A DNA stretch of 27,253 nt from Gonapodya prolifera JEL478 (lineage: Eukaryota; Monoblepharomycota; Monoblepharidomycetes; Monoblepharidales; Gonapodyaceae): positions 348,599 through 375,851 of the forward strand of contig KQ965765.1 of assembly GCA_001574975.1 (NCBI GenBank), read 5' to 3'. Positions 1 through 8,643 of this stretch are shown here, in pieces. Position 1 is the first letter of the stretch. Each line of letters opens with the position of its first letter. The position numbers and the translations under genes were made by a program. The notes under the pieces are model-generated. The model did no database searches. It was not told the origin of the DNA and saw only the letters and a program-made list of their open reading frames with translations.

Positions 1-543
1 AGATTTGATGAAGTAATTCAACCTATACAGGAGCTTACAAAACCATCATCAAGATTCCACTGGAATGAAAAGTGTGAAGAAGCATTCACACTGATCAAAC
101 AGCTGATAGCTAAAGCCCCAGTCCTCAGACCTGTAGATTTAACACAGCCATTTATTGTATACACTGATGCCTCTCCATATGGTCTTGGGGCAGTGGTCTT
201 GCAGACAGATCCTTTAACCCAATCTCTTCAGCCTCTGGAGTTCTGGAGCAGAAAGCTTAAACCTGCAGAACAAAATTATTCAATAAATGACAAGGAATTA
301 CTTGCAATAGTTGAGGCACTTAAGAAATGGAGACATTGGCTTTCAGGAACTTCTACACAGGTGGAAATAAGAACAGACCATAAAAACCTGATGTATTTCT
401 TAAATCGGAGATTCCTTACACCCTGACATGCTCGTTGGTCAGTTGACCTGGGAGAATTTGATTATGTTATCCAGCATGTCCCCAAAACAAAGAATAAAAT
501 AGCAGATGCTCTCTCTAGAAACCCCAGCTATATACCAACTGCA
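1..543 (+). pseudogene. RT end plus RNase H domain, interrupted by one stop
   Basis: The frame starting at base 1 reads through the RT connection into RNase H. The catalytic-type acidic residues are visible: D in VYTDAS, E in DKELLAIVEAL, D in RTDHKNL, and the D of ADALSR near 510. The domain degrades the RNA strand of the RNA/DNA hybrid during reverse transcription. A TGA at 424-426 sits just before HARWSVDLGEF, where related elements usually have Arg or Gln, so a CGA-to-TGA or CAA-type change is likely. No start codon is expected because this is internal to the polyprotein. Confidence 0.9.
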
Positions 544-570
544 GAAGAGAAACAGGGGGATAGAACACAG

Positions 571-1660
571 GTGCTTCTCCCAGTTGAACATTTTTTACCA
601 AGACCACCTTATGCAGTTGAAAGAATAGCTGTTGCCAAAAAGGCAGGGTCAACTGCTGACACTTTGCAACAAGTCACAGATGAGCAGGAAAAATTAGAAA
701 GCTGCAAAGCATTTCATGACCATCCTAGTGCAGCTCACCCAAGTTGGGAACGCACTGATGCTGCAACTACTAAGGCAGGATATGATTGGGAAGGACGCAG
801 AAAGTATGTGGAACAATACTGTAAATCTTGTGAATCATGCCAGAGAAATAAACCTGACAGAGGGAAGCCTTTTGGGGAACTTACCCCACTATCAATTCCA
901 GAACATCCTTTGACACATGTTGCTATGGATTTTATAGTCAAGTTACCTCCTTCAGAACATAAGGGTCATACCTATGACTCAATCTGGGTTGTGACAGATA
1001 GATTAAAAAAGGGTGTCCACTTTGTTGAATGCAATGAAAATATTACAGCTGCTGAATTAGCAGAACTTTACATTGACAGAGTTTACAGATATCATGGACT
1101 ACCTCTTGATATAGTTTCTGATCGTGGACCACAATTTATTGCAGAGTTCTGGAATACCTTTTGGAGATTACTTGGAGCTCATCCATCAAAATCAACTGCA
1201 TTCCACCCGCAATCTGATGGTCAAACAGAAAACAAAAACCAACAGTTGGAAATTATTGCTGAGACATTATGTCAACTATGAACAAAATAACTGGGTGAAA
1301 TACCTTCCACTCATGGAGTTTGCACACAACAATACCCCAAATGAAACTACTGGCTACTCCCCATTCTTTGCAACAACCTTACATCACCCAATAGCGCACC
1401 CTATGCAGCAGTTACCCCTAAAATCACTGTCTGCTGATGCAGAGGCAAGAGTGAAGGAGATGACAGAGGTTACTTCCAGAATTTGGGAGCATATCAAAGC
1501 AGCACAGGAAATTTGGAAGAAGCGTGAAGATCCTCACAGGAGACCAGTGAATTTTAAAGTAGGAGACATGGTTTGGCTTAAGACAAGGAACTTGGCAACA
1601 ACAAGGCCTAGTAAGAAACTTGACTACAAGAAAGTTGGACCATTTGTGATTACATAACAA
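571..1660 (+). pseudogene. Integrase, frameshifted (zinc-binding and DDE core)
   Basis: The N-terminal zinc-binding part is visible as HDHP/AHP followed by CKSCESC (about 715-845). The DDE core follows: D in AMDFIVKL, D in VSDRGPQF, and E in DGQTENK about 35 residues later. Integrase inserts the reverse-transcribed DNA into the host genome. Frame 1 ends in a stop at 1281, but the family sequence continues in frame 2 as RHYVNYEQNNW, so one base was gained (or two lost) near 1245-1260. Frame 2 reaches KVGPFVIT and a TAA at 1655-1657. Confidence 0.9.
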
Positions 1661-1669
1661 ATCAATGCA

Positions 1670-2092
1670 GTGGCATTTAAATTACAACTTCCAACAACTA
1701 TGTCAAGAATCCATCCAGTGTTTCATGCTTCTTTATTATCACCTCACTATGAGAATAAAATTCCTGGAAGACATATACCTCCACCCCCTCCAGTAGAAGT
1801 TTCAGAAGGCATTGCTGAATGGGAAGTGGAAAGGATCTTGGATGTGAAACGTAGAGGTCGTGGATGGGTATGGCTAGTACACTGGAAGGGCTATGGGGTT
1901 GAACAACGAACATGGGAACCATGGCAAAACCTACAAAATGCACAGGATGCCGTGTTGCAGTTTCATAAGTATCATCCACAAAAAGGACAGCCCATATATA
2001 TCTGGAAAAGATTAGTAGATATGGATAACAAGGAAGGGGAGAGAAAAGGAGGGAAGCACACTGTCACCATAGTGTCAGGTGACATCCATTGA
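1670..2092 (+). pseudogene. C-terminal polyprotein segment with chromodomain
   Basis: The frame carries the usual link SRIHPVFHASLLSPH and then a chromodomain at about 1825-1980, with core aromatics in WEVERILDVK, VHWKGYG and TWEPWQNL. In chromoviruses this domain is thought to direct integration to marked chromatin. It is in the same frame as the upstream segment and separated from it only by the TAA at 1655-1657. It ends at a TGA at 2090-2092. Confidence 0.9.
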
Positions 2093-2158
2093 CATGGTAT
2101 ATATAGTGTGAGGTGTTAAGTGCTGTGCCACTACTGTGGTCATGTATTTAGATGAGTG

Positions 2159-2265
2159 CACCTGCAGGGCGTGCCCCAAGTTTGGCNTCACGTTCCTGCA
2201 GGTGAGTTCTGTGTGCGCTACAACATATTATGTATGTTTGATCATATATATACACGTTCCTGCAG
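2159..2265. repeat. Small inverted and direct repeats around an ambiguous base
   Basis: CACCTGCAGG at 2159-2168 is perfectly inverted as CCTGCAGGTG at 2195-2204, and the only N of the window (2187) lies between them. CACGTTCCTGCAG occurs at 2189-2201 and again at 2253-2265. The spot lies between the end of the chromovirus reading frame and the Harbinger remnant, so it may be an element edge or a poorly assembled repeat. Confidence 0.7.
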
Positions 2266-2283
2266 TTTACAGGCTCGTGCAGC

Positions 2284-2622
2284 TTACCTAGGTTGTGTAG
2301 CAAATGTGAGCCGATCCTTGTCCCAGTACAAAACATCACTGAATAGTGTGCAGATGTGGGCAATGCCCCACTGGTAAATCCATGAAATCTCACTGCCTTT
2401 GCAGCCAAACTCCTTGCCAAGGTTATCCAAGCGGGTGGGGAAGGAGAGGTGGTGGAGCACATTACAGAGTACCTCAATCCCAGGTACTACCAATCTGTTC
2501 TCTGTGCTGACAATTGAGGGTATGTGGAGGGCTTGTTGGAGACAGGGCATGTTGGTTTTGTCAAACCTGACCACAGACGCCACCCAGGTCATGCAATGCC
2601 CGATCTGTGGAGAGAATGGCAC
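2284..2622 (-). pseudogene. PIF/Harbinger-type DDE transposase, N-terminal fragment
   Basis: The translation reads VRFDKTNMPCLQQALHIP, then GIEVLCNVLHHLSFPTRL, then DNLGKEFGCKGSEISWIYQW. This is the pattern of the helical N-terminal region of fungal PIF/Harbinger-like transposases (FRF..EDI..L..AL.IP, G.E.LC.LL.RL.YP.RL.DL...FGR..SELS.I). A stop ends the frame at 2284, although similar residues (ARACKLQ) continue just beyond it. A TGA at 2629-2631 separates it from an open stretch upstream in the same frame. The catalytic DDE core is absent. I place the family from motif memory. Confidence 0.65.
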
Positions 2623-2631
2623 AGCGACTCA

Positions 2632-3241
2632 CCTAAACCTCAGCCTACAGTCCACAGGTGTTATTGCGTCCAGATCCATGCAAGTGGAGGGGAAAGTAGG
2701 GTGTTCCCGTGGGATGATTGAAGCGGCAAGGGTGCTGCCTGGAGCAAAATCTGGCACCGCTGCTGTTCCTGCCTCCTTTGCATGCTCATGACGGCCATTC
2801 CTGCAAGCACTAAGGAGGATCGGTCCATCAGGGAAAGAATTGTGTATTGATGTTTTTAACTTGTGCGCAAGGTCAATAATCAAGTTTTCACTCGAGGCGC
2901 CTAAACTATTTTTGCGAGTGAAACATAAATTGTTGCGCAAGGTCCCTATTGTCAAATTTTGATTTTCATATGGGGGAAAAAAGGTGTGGAAAAGCCCACC
3001 TGTTGATACAAATACAAGCCGCAGCAACGCAACGCAAGTCGCAAATTGTTATTTCCTTTATCGTCTGTTCGTATCTGTTTTTGCTTGCACCACCAGCTCT
3101 TCCTTTGTCTCCTTCCTTCTGTTTCGCAAACGTCCAAACAGGCAACGCACATCCTTGCTCGTCAACCCACGTCATCCGCCAACTCCACGACCACACCACG
3201 TTCATCCTCGCACCACGTTCCCCCCACGTCACTAGCCACAC
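2632..3241. other. Intergenic or decayed stretch with small repeats, no supported gene
   Basis: A - strand frame is open from 3027 to 2629 in the same frame as the Harbinger fragment, but I recognise nothing in it. The stretch holds TGCGCAAGGTC at 2864-2874 and 2934-2944, flanking a perfect 9-bp inverted repeat (TTTCACTCG at 2886-2894, CGAGTGAAA at 2915-2923) and the palindrome AGGCGCCT at 2895-2902. This resembles a small non-autonomous insertion but is too short to classify. Confidence 0.4.
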
Positions 3242-4091
3242 TCAACGGTCCCAAGTCGTCGAGATCCAAGCCGTCCTGCCCTCGCCCATCCCCGAAGCAC
3301 TACCCCAAATGCCCAGATCTGCTGCTCCGCCAACGCCAAAAGAACCCTGCCCCTGCATCTGTGCCTGCGCCTGTACATGCCCCAACCCCGCAACCAACCC
3401 CATCCCTCCCACCGTGTCATGCGTGATTCGAGACCGCTTGTGGTCCACGGATACTGTGGGTCGGGCAGGTTGTGCGATAGCTCCCGACGATGATGCAGTG
3501 GCGGTAGATGGCCCGGAAAATGAGGAGGAAACATGTGGAGGAGGAGGCGGGGCTGAAGAGGTGGTGAGGAGGATGGGTGCGTTGGTGGTGGTTGTGCGGG
3601 AGGGTATGTTGGCGGGAGAGATGACAGAGTAGAATCTGGGCCAGCAGCGATGGGTTGGGTGGCAGGCATGACTGGAGCGGCATGCTTTACAGAAAAGGGG
3701 AGCGCAGGGGTCATGTCCATGGAGGCGAGGTCAGGGGAGCGCTGGTGTGTTCGCGGCGCTGGAAAGGAGGGTTTGTAGAAGGGGAACGGGATGGCTGCCA
3801 AGTCGCCGTGCGTCGCTGCGAGGACACTTGGCATGGCATGGGGTCACCCCGCCTGTTGAGCTTTGGAGCCGATCCGGGCGCGCTCGGGGATCTGGCCGCG
3901 GTAGTTTTCCTCCCTGCACTGCCGTCGAACAGAAGCGTGGCGCGTCGGGCGATGAGCTCGCTCACATCGACAGATCTGTCCGATGCGCCGGGGACTGATG
4001 AACTGTTGACAAGCGGAGTCGAGGGCGGGGCGGAAGGCGTGTGGGACGGAGAGAGCGTGGCGGACGCGGGGGTGTAGATTGGCAGACTCAT
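3242..4091 (-). pseudogene. Broken tandem copy of the Ser/Pro-rich gene at 5084-6406
   Basis: The start at 4091 (ATG) opens with the same block as the downstream copy: the SPSHTPSAPPSTPL motif and IARRATLLFDG at identical residue positions (about 14-27 and 48-58). After about residue 80 the similarity jumps to the paralogue's later part in another frame (AAIPFPF and SPDLA.MD, near 3834-3700). The C-terminal block (KRSR.THDT) is in a third frame ending at 3242. So at least two frameshifts and a middle deletion of well over 100 residues are needed. The 5' flank also matches that of the other copy. An unrecognised splicing pattern could explain part of this, but a pseudogene is simpler. Function unknown. 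Confidence 0.7.
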
Positions 4092-5083
4092 GGGACCGAT
4101 TCGCGGCTGTTTCCGTCAAGGGAGTCAGAAGGTTCAAGGCAGGTCTCTGGACTGTGGTCGGGGTTCGACCACACCCAACATCGTTTTATTCCGCCCCTTC
4201 CAACCGATTGAACTGCACGTCTGGTGAAATGAACAGCGGATTGTGACCGCCAATGCGGGCGATTTATACTGGTCCAATTTTTTTTCCTGTCCCCGGGGCG
4301 GATGGTGGATGCTGGAGCTTCACCGAGATGTGGGGTGTATTTCAGACGTCAAACCGTTCGCCATCAACGATGGTCACCCTTCTCCCGGAAGTGAACCGGC
4401 AGATTTGAATGAAATCACGTACGAGCGATTTGCTCTATCGTATTTCGTCTGGTGGCCCCGGTGACTTCACTGGCAAGCTCGATATTCCACTGGAAACATT
4501 CTGTCTTGGCCATTATTTTCATGACTAGATGAATGGTCACGGTCACAACTGGTCAGTTTAGACATGTTAACACTCACAGGGGGGGGGAAGGGTACGGTAC
4601 ATTGTTTTGAATATCGCTGCGCTCCCCGTCATTGCGGGGAAGTTGGTGCCCACTTTCGTGCGGTGCAAATGTTGTGGTGCCGGAAGCCTGCCTTTGGGCA
4701 GATGACGGCAGTTGACGTCACTTGGCGGTACCTTCCAGAGGTGCCAACCATGCCGGCAACTAGGAAACTTGGCGTGAAAGGGAACCTGAGTGCATACTAA
4801 AATGAAAGGGAGCGGGGGGAAATGCATATGGGGAATCGTGCAATATAATAGTGTTTCCTTGATTGTCGATCAAAACTACAGTCTTTGGGAACGATAATGC
4901 AGTCGTTCTTTGAATTATTTTTGTTGAAAGTCGAAAAAAACTAAAAGGGATCGGCCAACAGCAAACAGGCAGGCGATGCGATGCAAATACACTTGAAACT
5001 CGGCATTTCTTTGTCTTGTGATGCCTTTTTCTTCTTTCTTCATCCTTTTTCAACCATATTCCTTTGCAATTCTTTTCTCCAAT
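4092..5083. other. Intergenic region between the tandem pair
   Basis: I see no gene here. The part next to the upstream copy's start (about 4092-4200) resembles the region just upstream of the second copy's start (about 6407-6510), so the duplication includes promoter or 5' UTR. The rest should hold the promoter of the upstream copy and the 3' flank of the downstream one. A run of nine G at 4580-4588 is present. Short reading frames are present but show no family match. Confidence 0.5.
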
Positions 5084-6406
5084 TCACTTGTCCCGCTCCA
5101 TCGACATCCACGGTGTTCCGATCACGCCATGGCTTCTGCCCCACGCACCCGTAACCCCTGATCCTCCACCTCCATCGCCACCTGCACCAAAGAATCCGTC
5201 CACCTGTACATTCCCAGTCGCCGTATCGTGGGTCGTGCGAGATCGTTTCCGGAGGGCGCTGTGTGTGTTATGGGCCGATGTGGATGTAGAGACACCAGCA
5301 GCAGTGGAAGGTATAGACGACGTCAAGGATAAGAATCCAGGTGCGGCAGCGTTAGCATGAATTTCAAATTTAGCATGAGCATGAGCCGGAGTCTCCGAAG
5401 GAGATGCAGGTGGTGTCAGCGTACTCTCAATGGCGCGCTTCCGCGAGAATGGAGGGGCGGCAGCGAAAATTGACGCGCTGGAAAATGTTCGTGGGGAGGG
5501 AGGGTGGGTCGACAGTGGCGAACCAGAGGGAGGAGGAAGAGCGCACGAGAAGGCAGTTGGTATCTTGGGAAACGGGAACTCAGACAACGTGTCCATCATG
5601 GCCAGGTCCGGCGAAGGAGGGTTTAGATGCGAAGTGTCGCGGAATGGGAACGGGAACGGGATGGCGGCGAATGAAGACGACGTTGATGCACTGGGAAGGA
5701 TTCTGATTGTGCGTTCAGCCTTCCCGACCCAAGAGGGAAATGTCGGCATCGGGGGAGAAGAGTCGACAGACTCCATTGCAACATCTTCGTCGTCTCGTGC
5801 AGGTGCTGCCGCGGACTGGACGTCTTCCATTCCCTCGACCTCTGACCTGACTATCACGTGCCGAAAGGGTCCTGATGTTTGGCCCGTCGTGTCAGGACTC
5901 AGTCCGTGCAAGATTCTTCCATGGATAATACCGGTACCATCACTGTGATTCCGAGCAAGGTGAGGTGATTCTGCGAATCCGAGACCTGATGCAAGCCCTG
6001 CGCTTGCACCGGTGCGATCATCGAGGGAGGGAAGTTCCGGCAGTTCCCATCCCTGGCTCGGTCTGGGCAAATGATCCAACGTCATAAAAAGCCGCGAACC
6101 GGTGTTTTCTCGTGCCAGCGTTTGCGCGCCGGGCTGATGGTCGAGAAGTGGCGTTGAAACTCCGCGCCTGAGACCGTTAGAGGCAGATCCGGGTGCACTG
6201 CGCTGTCTGGTCGGGGTGACTCTGGCGGCGGCGTCCCCGTCGAACAGCAGCGTCGCCCTCCTGGCAATGAGGTCTGCCAGATCGAGGGGGCGGGCTTGTG
6301 CGCCGGTGGTTGCAGGCGTGCTGAGCAGCGGAGTCGAGGGCGGCGCGGAGGGCGTGTGCGAGGGCGAGAGCGAGGCGGATGCTGCGTTGGTGCTGGGAAC
6401 GCTCAT
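5084..6406 (-). CDS. Hypothetical Ser/Pro-rich disordered protein (440 aa), intact tandem copy
   Basis: A single uninterrupted exon. I take the ATG at 6406 rather than the in-frame ATG at 6673 because similarity to the broken copy (start 4091) begins exactly there, and a TATA-like site lies between the two ATGs. No known domain is recognised. The protein is rich in Ser, Pro, Thr and Ala and likely disordered. Conserved islands shared with the copy at 3242-4091 are SPSHTPSAPPSTPL (residues 14-27), IARRATLLFDG (48-58), AAIPFPFPF with SPDLAMMD, and the C-terminal RKRSRTTHDT. The basic islands could be nuclear signals, and a regulatory role is only a guess. Long disordered GC-rich frames can be spurious, but conservation across the duplication supports real coding. 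Confidence 0.65.
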   Translation of the reverse strand: MSVPSTNAASASLSPSHTPSAPPSTPLLSTPATTGAQARPLDLADLIARRATLLFDGDAAARVTPTRQRSAPGSASNGLRRGVSTPLLDHQPGAQTLARENTGSRLFMTLDHLPRPSQGWELPELPSLDDRTGASAGLASGLGFAESPHLARNHSDGTGIIHGRILHGLSPDTTGQTSGPFRHVIVRSEVEGMEDVQSAAAPARDDEDVAMESVDSSPPMPTFPSWVGKAERTIRILPSASTSSSFAAIPFPFPFRDTSHLNPPSPDLAMMDTLSEFPFPKIPTAFSCALPPPSGSPLSTHPPSPRTFSSASIFAAAPPFSRKRAIESTLTPPASPSETPAHAHAKFEIHANAAAPGFLSLTSSIPSTAAGVSTSTSAHNTHSALRKRSRTTHDTATGNVQVDGFFGAGGDGGGGSGVTGAWGRSHGVIGTPWMSMERDK

Positions 6407-6650
6407 TTGCTCGATTCGTCGGTGTTTCCGCTGAGGAGTCAGCGCGCGGGTAATCCTCGCCGTGGTCGCTGCGGATGCGCACGGGCCACATCCGACGTTA
6501 ATCCAAATGAGGAATACACTGCACACGCACGCGCAGTCACGCACGGGACATCTGGAGTTTGACGTGTGTGGCCGTGCGGACAAGATGGAGGAGAGAACAG
6601 ACAGTAATGGCGGGGTTGAGGAGGTGTCACATGCTCCGGATGACGTGATC

Positions 6651-6656
6651 TTATAT
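6651..6656 (-). promoter_or_regulatory. TATA-like element for the 5084-6406 gene
   Basis: On the - strand the sequence reads AATATAAGA (core at 6651-6656), about 245 bp upstream of the chosen ATG. It lies downstream of the alternative ATG at 6673, which supports the shorter protein. It is a lone motif. Confidence 0.3.
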
Positions 6657-6661
6657 TGCAA

Positions 6662-7590
6662 ATCGACGCTCACACAATAATCACGCTAACCACGCCAATC
6701 ACACTTTCTCTTCCGCCGCGTCCTCAAGGCGCTGCAGCGAGAGGTAGCCGCACTGACAGAGATCGCAAGCGAATGTTCGAAAGACACCAACGAGGTCCTT
6801 CCGAAAAGACGAAATGGTCCACGTAGTGGTGGAACTACAAGCTAAAGTAACCCTTCCGGCATCCTGGAAACGTTCTCGAACTTCATCCACGCTGATTGGG
6901 ACTCATCCGTAGCCTCCTTCCCACTCCATCACACAACTCATTCTGGCACACGGCCCTCATTGATTGCATCTCGCGCCTTGCTTCGCGAGTGTCCACGCAC
7001 GGCGGTATTGAACTCCCTGCCGTGTCTTCTAGTAGTCATGGGGTTCGACTTTACGATGGTCTCTCGGTCACGCGGGTGTGGACTTGCCGCTGAACTCTAT
7101 GCTCTCGGTGAGGTCGGGTACTCCACCACCCCACCTCAAACCCACTATTCCCCTCGCCATCGCCATCGCAGCGTCCCTTTTCCCTTTTCCCCCTTTTTCA
7201 AATTTTCACGCCGGTGTGCTGTCGTGTAATCGTGCCCACCTGTCCCTTACTAACCACACCCCGAACGGCACGTGCTCGAGGGGTGGTGGAACTTGAGGAG
7301 GCACGTTTTCGTTTCGTTTTCGTTTTCTGTTCTCCGAATTTCGAAGGACGTGTGGGGACGTACGAGTCCGTCGCGTCGGCTCACCGGCGCGGTTTCGTAC
7401 CCCTCAGCTCGTTCTCAACATTACCAGCCCCAACCCGCAACCGCCGCCACCGACACCGGTACCGGCACCGACACCGACACGGCCACCACACACGCATCCC
7501 ACCCGGCCGCTTCGCACTCTCCTGCTTCTGCTCCAAGGCCGCCATCACGGGGAGCAACGCTTCCTCCACTCCCGTCCCTACATCTCCGCC
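6662..7590. other. GC-rich intergenic region, no supported gene
   Basis: Short frames overlap on both strands with no recognisable domain. One + strand stretch at about 6720-6830 reads like a coiled-coil (KALQREVAALTEIASECSK) but stops after about 40 codons. It is followed in the same frame by ETFSNFIHADWDSSV, so it might be a gene relic; I cannot name the family. A degenerate hexamer array of CACCGA/CACCGG units lies at about 7446-7480. Confidence 0.4.
7446..7480. repeat. Imperfect CACCGA/CACCGG microsatellite
   Basis: Units of CACCGA, CACCGG and TACCGG follow each other across about 35 bp in a GC-rich stretch upstream of the weak gene candidate at 7591. It lies outside any supported coding exon. 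Confidence 0.6.
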
Positions 7591-8200
7591 ATGCGCCCAA
7601 CCGCGGACACTCTCCTTCCCTCGGTGGAACTTGTGAACCACACGAAGACGGTCCGTCTTCACCCACCCACGACCAGCACCGCCCTCGCCACCGTAGATGC
7701 AACAGCAGATTCCGACCCAGACTCCCTCCCCACACTCTTTGCCCCCCTCGCCGAAATTGTGGCCGAGGTGGACGGGATGGAGGTCAGGGCGACGGAGTGG
7801 ATCGGGGTTTCACCGCGGTGCGCGAAATGAGGGGGTGGGGGTGGGCGAAATGGGGATTGGTGAGGTTGAGGTGAAGGGGAGTAAGGGGGATAAGAGGGGT
7901 GGGAGGACGGGGTGGAGCAGGACCAAGCCCCACGTCGGAGTGACCCCGACCCCGGCACCGGGACACAAACCCACGAGCACGAACCGCCGTGCGCAGGCCG
8001 GCGTCGGGAAGAGCAAGCACAAGACGTCACCCCACCAACGGGCAGACGTTGCACTTCGGACCGCGACGGGCGGGGGGGCTCGGTCCGACACCGCCGCACG
8101 GAACTGGTGGACGTTCGCTACGATGATGGATGCAGACACCACCTGGGGGAGTCCGAAAACGTGGATGTTGGAGGTCGATCAGCAGGGGAAAGAACGTTGA
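7591..8200 (+). CDS. Weak candidate: two-exon hypothetical gene (168 aa)
   Basis: An ATG at 7591 opens a frame (MRPTADTLLPSVELV..., later LFAPLAEIVAEVDGMEV) that stops at 7830. Splicing a 103-bp intron (7818-7920, GTGCGC donor, GAGCAG acceptor) would join it in phase to a frame ending at 8200 (...TWMLEVDQQGKER). This gives exons 7591-7817 and 7921-8200. The donor is weak, the intron is G-rich, and no domain is recognised. High GC content keeps many frames open here on both strands, so chance is a serious alternative. Confidence 0.22.
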
Positions 8201-8643
8201 AGGGTCGTGCGTGGATGGAAGGCGAAGGTAGCGGGAAGGGGAGGGATAGAGCTGTGAATTTGGGGGCGGGATGCCAATAGCCATAATGTATATATAGTCG
8301 CGGTGTCTAAAACGTGAGTCAGAGTTCGTACTCGATCCGCTCATCCAGTCGGGTCCCCGAGCAAGCATTACATCCGTGTGAACGTGGAGGGACTTGGGAC
8401 CCGACGAGCACCGCGGACCACCACATTCTACTGCTCCTCAACAACTCGTAGAAACTCATTTTACGTCGGTAGTGTGTACGCAGGAGGCTGGCGTCGTCGC
8501 CGCAATCTCTTGCGGTATTCCTGGGGGCTGGGCGGCGGACGTCAAGTGCCGAGCTGGCGTTGATGATGTGGCGCGAGACGCAAATTACGATGCGGTGGTA
8601 GTCCGAGTCGTGAGAGCCACTTATTGAAGAAGGATAGGATAGT
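8201..8643. other. Intergenic region, TATA-like box only
   Basis: I see no gene. A TATATATAG box lies at about 8288-8296 and could serve either direction. No transcription unit with convincing codons begins near it. Confidence 0.4.

Larger units (their letters stand above)
1..2092 (+). mobile_element. Ty3/gypsy chromovirus pol remnant, 3' part (RNase H, integrase, chromodomain)
   Basis: This is the 3' part of a Ty3/gypsy polyprotein, entered from outside the window. In order it shows the end of the reverse transcriptase, RNase H, integrase and a chromodomain, the chromovirus order. Frame 1 is open from base 1 to a TGA at 424-426 and again from 427 to 1281. Coding then moves to the next frame near 1245-1260 and runs to a TAA at 1655-1657, then on to 2092. 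The copy therefore has two stops and one frameshift and cannot make an intact product. Upstream gag, protease and most of RT lie outside the window. A purine-rich stretch at about 2031-2054 may be the polypurine tract, but I could not define an LTR. The DNA is more AT-rich than the genes to its right. Confidence 0.93.

Noticed and set aside
2629-3027. - strand frame of 132 codons next to the Harbinger fragment
   Set aside because: It is in the same frame but shows no recognisable transposase sequence; kept only as a note.
6407-6673. In-frame N-terminal extension of the 5084-6406 gene starting at 6673
   Set aside because: Similarity to the tandem copy begins at the ATG at 6406, and a TATA-like site lies between the two ATGs.
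7272-7874. + strand frame of about 200 codons
   Set aside because: Composition follows the local repeats and high GC; overlapping frames on both strands are equally open.
7659-8099. - strand Pro/Ser/Arg-rich frame of about 146 codons
   Set aside because: GC-driven open frame with no motif; it overlaps the weak two-exon candidate.
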